A DNA stretch of 64,000 bases from Kalmanozyma brasiliensis GHG001 (Eukaryota; Basidiomycota; Ustilaginomycetes; Ustilaginales). How positions within the stretch are numbered: position 1 is the first letter of the stretch; every line of letters starts with the position of its first letter. Shown piece after piece: positions 53,440 to 64,000 of the stretch. The stretch is from positions 372,001 through 436,000 of the forward strand of contig NW_015961989.1 in assembly GCF_000497045.1 (NCBI RefSeq). The letters are read 5' to 3'. A model generated the notes under the pieces. That model ran no database searches, had not been told where the DNA came from, and worked only from the letters and a program-made list of their open reading frames with translations. The position numbers and the translations under genes are program-made.

Positions 53440-54852
53440 CTATTGCTTTTGCTGTTGTTCCTTGCGTCTAACCTCCTCTTTGGACTTCTCCTCCCTCCCT
53501 ACGACCTTCTTTTCCTCCTCGACCACCTCCCTGAGCACATCCTTGGTCTTGGCAATGAGACCTCTGGCGGACTCGGCCTCGATCTCGCTCTTGACCTCCT
53601 GCAGCGCGACATCGTTGTACAGCTGCAGCGGGAGCAGTGCCAGGCTGGTGTCCGAGAGAGTCTTGGTCTCGGGATTGCGCGTGGTGTAGCGGAGCCAGGT
53701 GCAGAGGGATTCGTACATCTCGCGATGGTCGATTCCCGTGCTGCGGAGTCCGCGCTCTCCGCACGCCTTGGCTAGCGCATCGACGTGCTGAGGGATTGCG
53801 TAAGCCCCGTCGGAAGACATAAGTGCATCGTCCGAGCGGAGGTAGGCAAGGTGCGCATCGAGTCTGCGTCGCACCATCGCTGCACCACCCCATGTGGAGA
53901 GGCTAAACACCTTGCCGAGCTTGGCCAGGTCCTCCGCGGAAAGACCCTTAAGTACATCCCCTCCCTCCCGGTGCGCCTCCCTGAGCGAAGCGCCCCCTTG
54001 TGACTCCTCCACAACCGGTAGAAGGGGTTGCAACCCCTCCGACCCCTTAAGTGCCCTCCACGCCTCCGCGCGCTTCACCTCCTCGCCCATCCGAATCTTC
54101 ACCAACTGGTTCGGCAAGATACACGTGCTCGGCAACAACGAAGGCGCCCAAATCACCACCAACGGCAACGCCTCCTCCAAGATCAACAGGATGAACAGAA
54201 ACAGCGGCAGCTTGCGCATGTCTGACGCGTGCGTACGGATCAACTGCGACTCCTCCCGTGTCAAAGGTGAGCCGCCGGAAGAGATGCGGGATTGGATGAG
54301 GTTGACAGAGGTACGATTCGCCCAAATCTGCTTGACACCGTTGAAGTAGAATTTGAACAGGTACTTGGCGGTTGCCCACAGCTCTTTGGCTTTTTCGGCG
54401 AGGGTTTTGGTGGGAGCAGGGTCGGTGGTCGTGGCTGGTTCGGAGGAGGTGGAGGGGGTGAGCGAGGTGTTGGTGCTGGGTTCGACTGGTTCTTTTGGTG
54501 GCTGAGTGGTGGACGTTGTGGATGGAGGTTTGGATGCTGGCGGTTGTGGCTTTGCAGCCGCCGGGGGTGTGGGTGCTGGTTTGGACGCTGGTGGCTTTTG
54601 TCTTGACTGCTGTGCTTTGAGGAGGTAATGCGACTGATGGAGGAAACGAACAGCGCTGAAGAGTTGCTGCTGCCGCCTCAGTGCTGCGGTCGGGTCATAT
54701 GAGGTATGTGTTGGTGATGAGGTTGTGACAAGTGTCGATGATGGTAGGGACGCATTGCCGCGTGCACATCTTGACCCTGCTGTGAGAGTCCTCCTCGGCG
54801 CTGGAGCACGGCTGCTCTGCGCAACGGCTCTTGCCGCCCGTGTCGTGTGCAT
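53440..54852 (-). CDS. LETM1: LETM1-family mitochondrial inner-membrane protein (Mdm38/Ylh47 type)
   Basis: One exon encodes 470 residues from the ATG at 54852 (MHTTRAARAVAQSSRAPAPR), a basic, Ser/Arg-rich mitochondrial presequence. An earlier non-ATG start further upstream is ignored. A Pro/Thr/Lys-rich linker leads to the LETM1 core: YLFKFYFNGVKQIWANR, SPLTREESQLIRTHASDMRK and a single membrane segment (LPLFLFILLILEEALPLVV). This is followed by the conserved WAPSLLPSTCILPNQ. The matrix-side domain includes LSAEDLAKLGKVFSLSTWGG and ends in a charged coiled coil (LREVVEEEKKVVGREEKSKE). LETM1 proteins mediate K+/H+ exchange and help membrane insertion of mitochondrially made proteins. The gene is convergent with UBC8. 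Confidence 0.92.
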   Translation of the reverse strand: MHTTRAARAVAQSSRAPAPRRTLTAGSRCARGNASLPSSTLVTTSSPTHTSYDPTAALRRQQQLFSAVRFLHQSHYLLKAQQSRQKPPASKPAPTPPAAAKPQPPASKPPSTTSTTQPPKEPVEPSTNTSLTPSTSSEPATTTDPAPTKTLAEKAKELWATAKYLFKFYFNGVKQIWANRTSVNLIQSRISSGGSPLTREESQLIRTHASDMRKLPLFLFILLILEEALPLVVIWAPSLLPSTCILPNQLVKIRMGEEVKRAEAWRALKGSEGLQPLLPVVEESQGGASLREAHREGGDVLKGLSAEDLAKLGKVFSLSTWGGAAMVRRRLDAHLAYLRSDDALMSSDGAYAIPQHVDALAKACGERGLRSTGIDHREMYESLCTWLRYTTRNPETKTLSDTSLALLPLQLYNDVALQEVKSEIEAESARGLIAKTKDVLREVVEEEKKVVGREEKSKEEVRRKEQQQKQ

Positions 54853-57765
54853 CTTGACCGCGTGCTGCGGGGCTTGCAATGAAGAGACTACGGCTTGTCT
54901 ATACGGTTGTCGTTGTTCGAATCGGAATCCTTCGTTATGGAAAACGCTGCCCTCTCGTCCAGCAGCTAGAGTGGTCGCAAGGTGGGATTCACAGCGTCTC
55001 GATCGTATGTGTGCTGTTGTCAATACGGTGGTCAAATGGAGCTTTGGTGAGGCTGAGTGAGCCGGTGATGGTGCTGAGCAAGCCCTTTGTTGGCTTCGAG
55101 CAGCGGTGTTTGTGAAATGCAAGAAGGACTCCGAAAAAGTCACAATTCTTCCTAAGCACCCTTGAAGAGCAGCCACGGCTCCGACTTTGCCCTTCTTTCC
55201 ACGGCAATTTCGGGAAGGCTGACTCAAAGATTAGGGCTTAACAGGTTCGAAAAAAACGAGACATTTACCATCCAAAATGTGGATCAAAGGAGCCTAACAA
55301 ATCAAAGAATACAAACGTCAGCACCTCTGGCAGGTCCGGCTGCTTCGCCGATATGCGATGTTCCGAGGCTCGCCGATGACGATTCAAACAGTGACCCTTG
55401 ATATGCGAGCATGGTCGCAAGCACGTGGGATCTGACGGACAGAGAGCAGGGCTGCTCCAAATCCACCCGATATCGATCAAGAGTCTCAGCCAGCTCAGCC
55501 TTGCCGGTCGCCTGTCAACAAGGCCTGCAGATCCGGGCCAACGGGATGAGAGAGGAAAAGAAGGGTCCACCGAAATTTTGGGTAAAACTGTGCCTCGTAG
55601 GCTCGTTGGAAGGGTTTGGGGTCAGATTTGGAGCGGAATTCGACAACATTGCCAAATCGATGATTTCGCCGGCGTATCCAAGATCTTCCTTCTTCTTAGC
55701 TTGGAGGCGGTGTTGTCGACTATAATTCCGCTTCCTGGCTTGACTGATAGATGCTTGAGTGGGCCCTTGCTTTGCCAGAGACGGTCTCGCCGTCAAAAGC
55801 GAAAGGCGGGCAAGCGCACGGGCAATGTCCGCTTTCCGCGTTTTGCCGCTGCCTCGTGGACCCTGAATCTGTCAAACGAGGGCGAGTGGACTGTTGAAGA
55901 AAGCTCCTCCAGCAGCCCTCGGCTCTTCGCAGATGGTCAATGCTCGATTGTGGCTGAAGCACCCTTGTCAAGCTGGCGCAGACGACGAATGTGCTGGATT
56001 GCGCGCTGGTGCAGGCTTCAAGGCACGCCTTCCGCCTTTGCCGATAGATCCTTTCGGTCGCTTCCGGGCTGACCGTTTTTGATGTGCATTTCCCCTTCAT
56101 CCTCTTGCCGGCAACTATCTTCTCAAACTCAAAGTCTTCATCGCTCAAGGATTTAAAGAGCAGGGGCCATCAGGCATACTCTGCGACAAGCGCTCGGTTG
56201 ATCAATTGTGACGACGGTAGGGGCGAAGCTTGATAAAGGAAGGCCAAACAAAGAGGAAGGGGCCTTTCTTGGTCGAGGTGGGGGTGGAGGAAGAGACCGA
56301 AATCTGAGGCCGACAAGAGCGACCGACGTTCGCAATCGATACGGAATCAGCCTTGTGCCTGCTATCCTAGCGTGCGCGAGAAGCAACTCCACGCCTCCCG
56401 CATTCGTAGGCTGCTGCATCCATCTCTCCGGGTCGGGCTGATGCAGCTGCATCTTGGCTAACATCACACTCGGATGGTCTGTGCTAGAGTTTGACCCACT
56501 GGTTATTGCGCCAGCAGCAGCAGCTGCGGTCTGACTTGCGCTTTCGACTAAGACCGCTGACCGTCGTTGCGGAACCCTTCCGATATCGGATAAAGCGCTT
56601 TGCGAACATGACTGAGAAAAGTCGCTGCATTGTGGCGAAGGCTAAGATCTTGGTTGGAGTCCCCACGCAAGACAACCTGATCTAAGGGCCTGATCTGGCA
56701 TCCGACACCAGCCCTCAGCTGGTCTACTCTATGAGTCCAGCTCACATTCAATTGAAATCGCTTGGCTGAACCAAGTACCTGGAGGAGTGATGAGGGAATG
56801 CAGGCAAGATCGGCGTTTCTCACTGACTGCTTCATCGGCCAGGTCGTATACATTGGTAGAGTGTGGCTCAGTGTATGACACCTGAAGCGTCTGCACCGAA
56901 TCAGCTGCAGCTCCATTCTCGAATCCAGACAGGTGGACCCTTTCGAGTCCGCATCGACCATCGACTTCTCTCTTGGTCGATAACGAAGCTAGAGGCTGTC
57001 TCTGCGATGTGACAGATGAGAAGGGGGAGGTGGGCTCGAGCAAGATAGGCCAAGTCTTATTTCTATTTTTGATAAAATTAATTTGTCTTCGGTCTTTCTC
57101 TGCGTGTTGGTTCCTGTTCTTTTTTTGACCGGCCACTTTTTGTGATTTTTGGACTGTGCGTCAAAGGCAAAAAATGCCGCTTGTTGGGGCTCAGTCGTGG
57201 TGCCTCTTGCTGCGCCTGCGCCAATTTTGGTGTTGGTCTGACCGACCTCCTCCTTCTACTTGGCCAAGAAGTCATCAGAGAGGCTCACCCGCTCACTCAC
57301 TCATTGCCTGGCTCAACCGAAACTATTGCTGCTTGGTCCTTCGAGTTTGCCATCCCACCTTCATCTCCATCATCCCCTCCCACACCATCCCCTTCGATCG
57401 TAGCGTGCTCTTCCATACACCTGCTTCTCACAACCACTGCATCTTGCTGAAACCGAGTGACGACGGGATTGGCTTCTTTCTTCCTCCTCTCATCATCATC
57501 CACCGACTTGCTGCTTCCAACCTGACGACTGGAACCTCAAGCTTCGACTCTCTTTCATCGCCTTTCCTCCTTGCAGCATAACATCAACGCACCCTCTCGA
57601 CGACTACGAGAACCACTGCTGCGACCGACCTGCTCCATCTACTCCTCCGCGGACTCTACATCTGATCAGATCAGAAAGCCTGCTGTTTGACGACCAGCTT
57701 GCGCCTGCTTCTGTCAGCCTTTACACATCGTTCCATCTTTTTGGCCGCGCGACAATCTATTCATC
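54853..57765. promoter_or_regulatory. 2.9-kb divergent region LETM1 / fatty-acid synthase
   Basis: This is the longest gene-free stretch of the window. The 57250-57765 part is strongly C/T-rich and is probably the FAS leader. An A/T-rich block lies at about 57035-57085. A minus-strand frame at 55720-56148 begins with a chromodomain-like MSDEDFEFEKIVAGKRMKGK but does not continue into a recognisable domain. No RNA gene or transposon was identified. The length suggests extended regulatory sequence for FAS, which is inference. Confidence 0.45.
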
Positions 57766-60700
57766 ATGTCGAGCATCAAGAACACCCCTTCCGACGACAG
57801 CTACGTCGAGCTTTCGACTGCTAGCAGCCAGAGCAGCGGCAACGGCAACGGTAACGGCTCGCTGCTTCGAGCTCTAACTGTCGCTTCGCCCACCGGCCTC
57901 GAGGTGCAGATTCCTGTCCCTGCGCAGCCTTTCGACGCCTGGATCGTCGCCGACGTAATCCGCGAGGACTTCCAGCGATCCCTCGCAGCTTCTCAGGAGA
58001 CTGTCGACATCCTCGAGGTTCAGGAGGAGCAGGACGATGCTGCTGCAGCCGCCGACAAGGCCGCAAAGGAAGCCAAGGTCAGCTTGGCTGCCAAGTTCCT
58101 CGGCTTTGTCGCCTCGCGCGCTTCCGTCAAGACCTCGAGCCACGAGCTTAACCTTCTTCACTACGTCTGGGCTCACTTCCACGAGGCCCTCCTGGCCGAG
58201 CACGGCAGCATCCACGATCTTGTCGGTGCCATCGACTCGGACCTGCGCACCTCGGTCCTTCGCAGCTACTTTGAAGCCTACGTCCTGCTCGAGTCGGCCA
58301 ACCAGGCCAAGCCTTCGCTGGTCACGCCCAAGCTTTTCTCCCTTTCGGCTCAGAACAAGGCTGAAGTCCACGCCGTCTTCGGTGGTCAGGGCAACAACGA
58401 GGTAAGTTTTCGCATCTTTCAGTCCCTTTCCATCCATTGCCAGAGCGACAGAGCAAGCAAGCACAGACAGCAAAGTCATCCTGTCAGCATTCGGTCGAAT
58501 CGGTCGGCTTTCCGATTTCGCAACTCGACACGTCTCGAAAGGGTGGAGGCGAGAGAAGGGTCACCAGACGTAAGGCGTCTCTGCTCCTAGCCGAGCAAGA
58601 GCGCCCTGCTTCACCGGGTTTCTTCTTGCTCTTCTGGCTCGACCGCGACCGAAATTTACCCAAAATTTTGGGAAAACCCTCGAAAAGCATCGGCGAAACC
58701 ATCCCTTGAGCAACGTGGAGATGACGCGCGATTTCCGAACCCGTTCGCCTATGGTTCGCAACTCGACACCACAGAAAAAGCTCAAATGGTCTCGGCTAGC
58801 GAAGAGCCTAAGCGCGACCCTTGCAGGCCAAGGCGGGGAAGGCGGGCTGTAGACGCGGCCATTTCGGTCAATTTCTCTCGCTTGGCTTCGGTGTCTTGCT
58901 TGTTCTTCGCTCTCTGATGGCTTTGACATGGCTCAGCTGAACATGCTACTGACACTTCTCTTTCACTCGATCGCATCGACTCGTCTGATCGCCCATAGGC
59001 CTACTTCAAAGAGCTGCAGACCCTCTTCGACTCCTACAAGCCGCTCATTCAGCCTCTCCTCGAGTCGACCCAGCCCGTCTTTGACAAGCTCGTCCAGGAT
59101 GCTGTCAAGCAGGGCTTCGCCAGCTACTACAAGGACGGCCTCAACGTGCTCGGATGGCTCACGGGCGCTGCGCCCGAGCCGTCGGTGCCGTACTTGGCCA
59201 GCGTGCCTCTCAGCTTGCCTCTCATTGGTCTGACGCAGATCACCCAGTTCCTCGTCAGCATCCGTGCTTCTGGCCTTACTCCCGCTGAGTTCCGCTCGCA
59301 GATCCACAGCGCCACCGGTCACTCGCAGGGCATCATCTCGGCCGTCGTCCTCTCGGCTTCCGACAGCCTCGAGTCGTTCTATGCCAACGTCGCAAAGGCG
59401 CTCGAGCTCCTCTTCCACATCGGCAAGCGTGGTCAAGAGTTCTTCCCTACCCTCGCCATCGACCCGGCGCTCGTCAAGGACACCATCGATGGCGGCGAGG
59501 GCGAGCCCACACCCATGCTGTCCGTCTCGGGTCTCGAGCAGACCATCCTTGAGAAGCACATCAAGACCACCAACTCGCACCTCCCTGAGTCCCAGGCCGT
59601 CTCGATCTCGCTCTTCAATGGTCCTCGCAGCTTCATCGTTACTGGCTTCCCCAAGGCGCTCGTCGGTCTCGTCGGCAGTCTCCGTGCTATTCGTGCCGAG
59701 ACCGGCGCCGACCAGGGCAAGATCCCCTTCAGCAAGCGCAAGGCCATCTTCCGCATGAACTTCCTTCCCGTCAACGTTCCTTACCACTCGAGCTACCTCA
59801 CGGGTGCTACCGAGAAGATGCTTCAGGAGGACTACGCCGGCCGCACCACCGTTTGGGACGCTTCCGAGCTCAAGGTCGCTGTCAAGAACACCGAAGACGG
59901 CTCCGACCTCGCCAGCTACCGCTCTGAGGAGATCCTGAAGAGCATCGCCGATCAGATCTTTGTCAAGCACATCTACTGGTCCAAGGCCTCCGACCTGCCT
60001 AAAACGGCCACTCACCTCATCGACTTTGGTACCGGCGGTCTCTCTGGTATCGGTGGTCTCTCCGCCCGCATCCTCGAGGGTCGCGGCGTGAGGATTGTCA
60101 TCCCCAGTGGCACCCACGCTCGCAGCACAGAGCTGTACAGCGCTTCTACGGTTAAGTTCGAGGAGCGCTGGGAGGATGTTTGGTCGCCTCGCCTCGTCAG
60201 GACCAAGAACGGCATCAAAATCGACACGCCCTTCTCGCGCACCACGGGTCGCGGTATTCTCATGGTCGGCGGTATGACCCCTACCACCGTCAGCGCCAAC
60301 ATCAACGCCGCTGTGCTCAACGCTGGTTACGTCATCGAGCTCGCTGGTGGTGGTCTCCACAGCGAGGCTGGCCTCCGCAAGCGCGTCAACGAGATCTTGG
60401 CCAAGCTCGAGCCTGGTAACGGTCTGGAGCTCAACGGACTCTTCATCGACCAGCGACGATTTGGCTGGCAGTACCCTCTGTGGGGTCAGATGCGACGCGA
60501 GGGCTTCCCGTGCAAGGGTTTCACCGTCGCCGCTGGTATTCCCTCCACCGAGAAGGCCAAGGAGATCATCGACGGTCTCAAGGCTGCTGGTATCGAGTAC
60601 GTCGGCTTCAAGCCCGGTACTGCCGACGGCCTGCGAGCCGTCGCTGCCATTGCCGCTGCCAACCCCGACTTCAAGATCGTCTGCCAGTGGACCGGTGGCC

Positions 60701-63700
60701 GTGCCGGTGGTCACCACTCGACCGAGGACTTCCACCAGCCCATCCTCCAGACCTACGCCAGCCTGCGCAAGCAGAAGAACCTCATCCTCGTCGGTGGCTC
60801 CGGCTTCGGTGACGCTGAGGGTGTCTGGCCCTACCTTACCGGTGAGTGGTCGGTCAAGCTCGGCTACGCTCCCATGCCCTTCTCGGCCTTCCTCTTTGCC
60901 TCGTGGATGCTCGTCGCCAAGGAGGCTGCCACCGCGGACGCCGTCAAGCAGCTGCTCGTCGACACTCCCGGCTGTGGTGACGCCAAGTGGCAGGACACCT
61001 ACGGCAAGGGCGCTGGTGGTACCATCACGTGCAACTCGGAGCTCGGCGAGAGCATCAGCTACGTGCACAACCGCGCTGCTGCCCTGTGGCGCCAGCTGGA
61101 CGACCAGCTCTTCTCCCTGCCCCGCGAGAAGCAGCGTGTCTGGCTCTCGGAGAAGAAGAGCTGGCTCATCGAGCGTCTCAACAAGGACTTCCAGAAGCCT
61201 TGGTTCCCTGCCAAGGCTGACGGTTCCGCGCTCATGAACGTCGCCGACATGACGTACGAGGAGGTGACTCGTCGTATGCTTGAGCTCCTGTTCGTCAGCC
61301 ACCAGAGCCGATGGATCGACCCTTCGCTCAAGAAGCTCTTCGGCGACTGGTGCCGACGTGTCGAGGAGCGCTTTGCCGGCATCGAGACCGCTGGCAAGAA
61401 GGAGTCCCTTCTGCAGAGCTACTCGATCCTCGATAAGGAGCCGTCCAAGTTCGTCGACACGTTCTTCGCAGAGTACACTGGCGCCAAGGAGATCCGTCTC
61501 GCCACCGAGGACGTCGGATACTTCCTTACGATCTGCCAGCGTCGCGGTCAGAAACCCGTTCCTTTCATTCCCGAGCTCGGCGACAACTTCCAAACGCTGT
61601 TCAAGAAGGACTCGCTCTGGCAGTCCGAGGATCTCGACGCTGTCGTTGGACAGGATGCGCAGAAGGTCATCATCCTCCAGGGCTCCGTCGCCGTTCAGCA
61701 CTGCACCAAGGCCAACATTCCCGCCGGTGAGATGCTCGGCGAGATCGAGAAGGAGCTCGTCGCCAAGGTGCTCGCCAAGTACTACAACGGTGACGAGTCT
61801 CAGGTGCCATTCGCCGACTACGTCTCGAGCGACCCTCTCGCCATCGACGAGGCCGACTTCTACGCCCGCGCTGGCGTCGAGGCTTCGATCGAAGGCAGCG
61901 TCAAGACGCTCAAGCTCGGCAGCCGCCTGCCTGACACCAAGGAATGGCTCGAGGTGCTCGCGAGCCAGCGCACCAGCTGGCTGCGCGCTCTTCTGCGCAA
62001 TGTCAGCGTTGTTCAGGGCAAGAACTACGCCGACAACCCGATGCTGCGCATGCTCGCTCCTCGCAAGCACCAGACGGCCAAGATCGCCTTCGGTGCGGAC
62101 GGCGAGCCTCTAGGCCTCACCCTGTTTGGTGCTGCCCGCTCCTACGGCCGCCACGACGACACCTTCAAGGCGCTTGAGATCACCAAGTCGCCCGACTCGG
62201 CTCAGATTCAGGTGACGCTTCTCGAGGAGCGTCTTGGCGAGGCTGTTCCTCTTCACTTCTACTTCACTTATCGCCCCGACCAGCCGTTCGCTTCGATTCA
62301 CGAGATCATGGACGGTCGCAACGACCGTATCAAGCAGTTCTACTGGCAGCTCTGGTTCCACGCCGACATGCCTGCTTCTGCTCAGCTCGCCTCGGCCAAG
62401 GAGTTCAAGAGCCCCGTCAAGTCGCTCGACGAGTCTGCCATCCGCAACTTCTGCCGCATCGTCGAGAACCGCGGCGAAGTCTTCACCAAGGGTCAGGCTC
62501 CCATGGACTTTGCCATCGTCGCTGGCTGGGAGGCCATCATGCAGGCGCTCATGGCTAGCTGCGATGCTGACTTGCTCAGCCTCGTTCACCTGAGCAACTC
62601 ATTCAAGGTGGTCGACAATGCTCGTCCTCTGCGCGCCGGTGATGTCTGCACGGCCACCGCTCACGCTAGCAGCATCAAGATCTCGGACACGGGCAAGTCG
62701 GTCAGCGTCACCGGCACGGTCCTGCGCAAGGATGCCAGCGGCGAGTTCGTGCCCGTCATCTCGGTCGTCTCGAGCTTCTTCTTCCGCGGCCGCTTCACCG
62801 ACTTCAACACCTGCTTCGAGACGTCGGAGAACGAGTTCACGCTCGAGATCAAGACCAAGGCCGATGCCACCGTTCTGCTCGCCAAGGAGTGGTTCGACTG
62901 GGTTGCACCTTCGCCTCTGACGCCCGGCACCGTGCTGCACTTCCAGATGCAGAGCCTTCTCCGATTCAAGGACAGCACTTCGTACTCGGATGTCGAGGTC
63001 ATCGGCGGTGCCTACGTGCGCGACTTCAAGGACGACCTCATCAAGGTGGGCGAGATCGAGTACACGGCCGACGCCATCAGCTACGGCAACCCCGTCATCG
63101 AGTACATCAAGCGTAACGGCGGTGCTTCAACCGGCGGTGTCGCTCCTCTCGAGGCTGGCTACACGATCGGCGCACCCGAAGTCCCCGCCACCTTCGTCGC
63201 TCCCGCCACCAACGAGCCCTACTCGAACGTCTCGGGTGACTTCAACCCCATCCACATCAACCCCTACTTCTCTTCGTTCGCCTCGCTGCCCGGCACCATC
63301 ACCCACGGTCTCTTCTCGAGCGCTGCCTCGCGCAAGTTTGTCGAGGTCGTTGCCGCCGAGGGCTACCCCGACCGATGCCTGTCGTTCGAGGCCAACTTTG
63401 TCGGCATGGTTCTGCCCGGCGATGAGCTCACCGTCAAGCTGCGCCACATCGCCATGCGCGACGGCAACAAGGTCATCAAGGTCGAGACTTTCAACCAGAA
63501 CGGCGAGAAGGTGATCGACGGCCAGGCCGAGGTGAAGCAGCCGGCCACCGTGTACGTCTTCACTGGCCAGGGCTCCCAGGAGCAGGGCATGGGTATGGAT
63601 CTGTACAACTCGAGCCCGACCGCCAAGGCGCTCTGGGACGAGGCCGACGGTCACTTGCGCAGCACCATGGGCTTCAGCATCCTCGAGATCATCAACCAGA

Positions 63701-64000
63701 ACCCTCTCACCAAGACCATCCACTTTGGTGGTGTGCGCGGCCACACGATTCGCGAGCGCTACATGTCGATGACCTACGAGTCGACCGATGCCGATGGCAA
63801 CACGGTGACGCTGCCGCTCTTCCCCGAGATCACCGCCTCGAGTCAGAGCTACACCTTCCAGTCGCCCAAGGGTCTGCTCTTTGCCACTCAGTTTGCTCAG
63901 ATCGCGCTCGTGCTCGTCGAGCTCAGCGCCTTCCGCGACATGAAGCAACGAGGCCTCATCACGCCTGATGCCGCCTTTGCAGGTCACTCGCTCGGTGAGT
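57766..64000 (+). CDS. FAS1: Fungal type I fatty-acid synthase, beta-type domains (runs off right edge)
   Basis: Exon 1 is 57766-58401 (212 codons, MSSIKNTPSDDSYVELSTAS). Exon 2 starts at 58999 after acceptor CCCATAG and is open to the window end, giving 1879 codons so far. Domains follow the fungal FAS beta order. The acetyltransferase comes first (VFGGQGNNE split by the intron; catalytic ATGHSQG with Ser321). The FMN enoyl reductase follows (GILMVGGMTPTTVSANINAA near residue 631). The hot-dog dehydratase carries SGDFNPIHINPYF near 1624. The malonyl/palmitoyl transferase starts at VYVFTGQGSQEQG near 1730, with GHSLGE and Ser1876 at the very edge. The enzyme makes C16-C18 acyl-CoA in the cytosol from acetyl- and malonyl-CoA. 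Whether the alpha domains (ACP, KR, KS) are fused downstream, as in some basidiomycetes, cannot be seen here. The 597-base intron is long. Identification as FAS is certain; the symbol follows yeast usage for the beta subunit. Confidence 0.96.
58402..58998 (+). other. Long first intron of the FAS gene (597 bases)
   Basis: The intron is bounded by GAG|GTAAGT and CCCATAG|GCC. It splits the acetyltransferase GGQGNNE...AYFKELQ segment and holds a perfect 14-base palindrome, cccaaaattttggg, at 58659-58672. The open frame inside has no domain. Confidence 0.9.

Noticed and set aside
55398..56072. 224-codon plus-strand frame in the FAS upstream gap
   Set aside because: No domain, irregular composition and overlap with other equally open frames.
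58441..58709. 90-codon frame in the FAS intron
   Set aside because: It starts at a non-ATG codon and disrupts the conserved acetyltransferase domain; the intron borders are canonical.
58963..62070. 1035-codon open frame on the minus strand
   Set aside because: Exact antisense of the FAS coding exon. Strong C/G third-position bias leaves the opposite strand open, and the predicted protein has no domain.

Overview
The window is nuclear DNA of a filamentous or dimorphic fungus, most likely a smut (Ustilaginales; Ustilago or Sporisorium type). The reasons are compact GC-rich genes with strong C/G third-position bias, many intronless genes, a few introns with GTAAGT- or GTGAGT-like donors and CAG acceptors, long Ala/Ser/Pro/Gln-rich disordered segments, and a housekeeping set that fits a basidiomycete. 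I assign the group by inference and not the species.

Layout from left to right. (1-3.3 kb) The 5' end of an unidentified minus-strand gene, then a poorly resolved plus-strand gene whose last exon encodes a basic, disordered tail. (3.6-11.2 kb, plus) TOF1/Timeless fork-protection protein, a Nudix hydrolase and an RTR1/RPAP2 phosphatase-like gene. (11.5-22.4 kb, minus) An SSS-family symporter with an unusually long intron, a giant alpha-arrestin and an Stm1/SERBP1 ribosome-associated RGG protein. (24.5-27.7 kb) Ribosomal protein uS3 (minus, long first intron) and a MEMO-family protein (plus). (27.8-38.4 kb) SNF12/BAF60 (minus), acyl-CoA-binding protein (plus, five exons), the PP2A scaffold subunit A (minus) and the SAGA subunit Ada3/Ngg1 (minus). 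(39.8-45.3 kb) An oxysterol-binding protein (plus), a diverged Gtr2/RagC GTPase (minus) and a Pop3-like RNase P/MRP subunit (plus). (45.7-49.5 kb) A small orphan gene (plus), a Pex30-type dysferlin-domain peroxisomal membrane protein (minus) and Pol III subunit Rpc37 (minus). (49.7-54.9 kb) Mitochondrial-type NDP kinase (plus), Lsm1 (minus), Ubc8/UBE2H (plus) and LETM1 (minus). (57.8 kb to the right edge, plus) A fatty-acid synthase gene running AT-ER-DH-MPT and cut at the GHSLGE active-site motif.

The genes are conserved housekeeping functions on alternating strands. I see no biosynthetic cluster, transposon, CRISPR array, rRNA or convincing tRNA. Themes recur (chromatin: SNF12, ADA3; TORC1/phosphatase signalling: GTR2, PP2A-A; RNA: LSM1, POP3, RPC37, RTR1; lipid: ACBP, OSH, FAS), but this is ordinary gene order and not a functional island.

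No clearly new system is visible. The points most worth a second look are the stop codon or hidden intron inside RTR1, three unusually long introns (symporter, uS3, FAS), a 19-nt microexon in ACBP, the degenerate switch II of Gtr2, and the unresolved gene at 1.6-3.3 kb.
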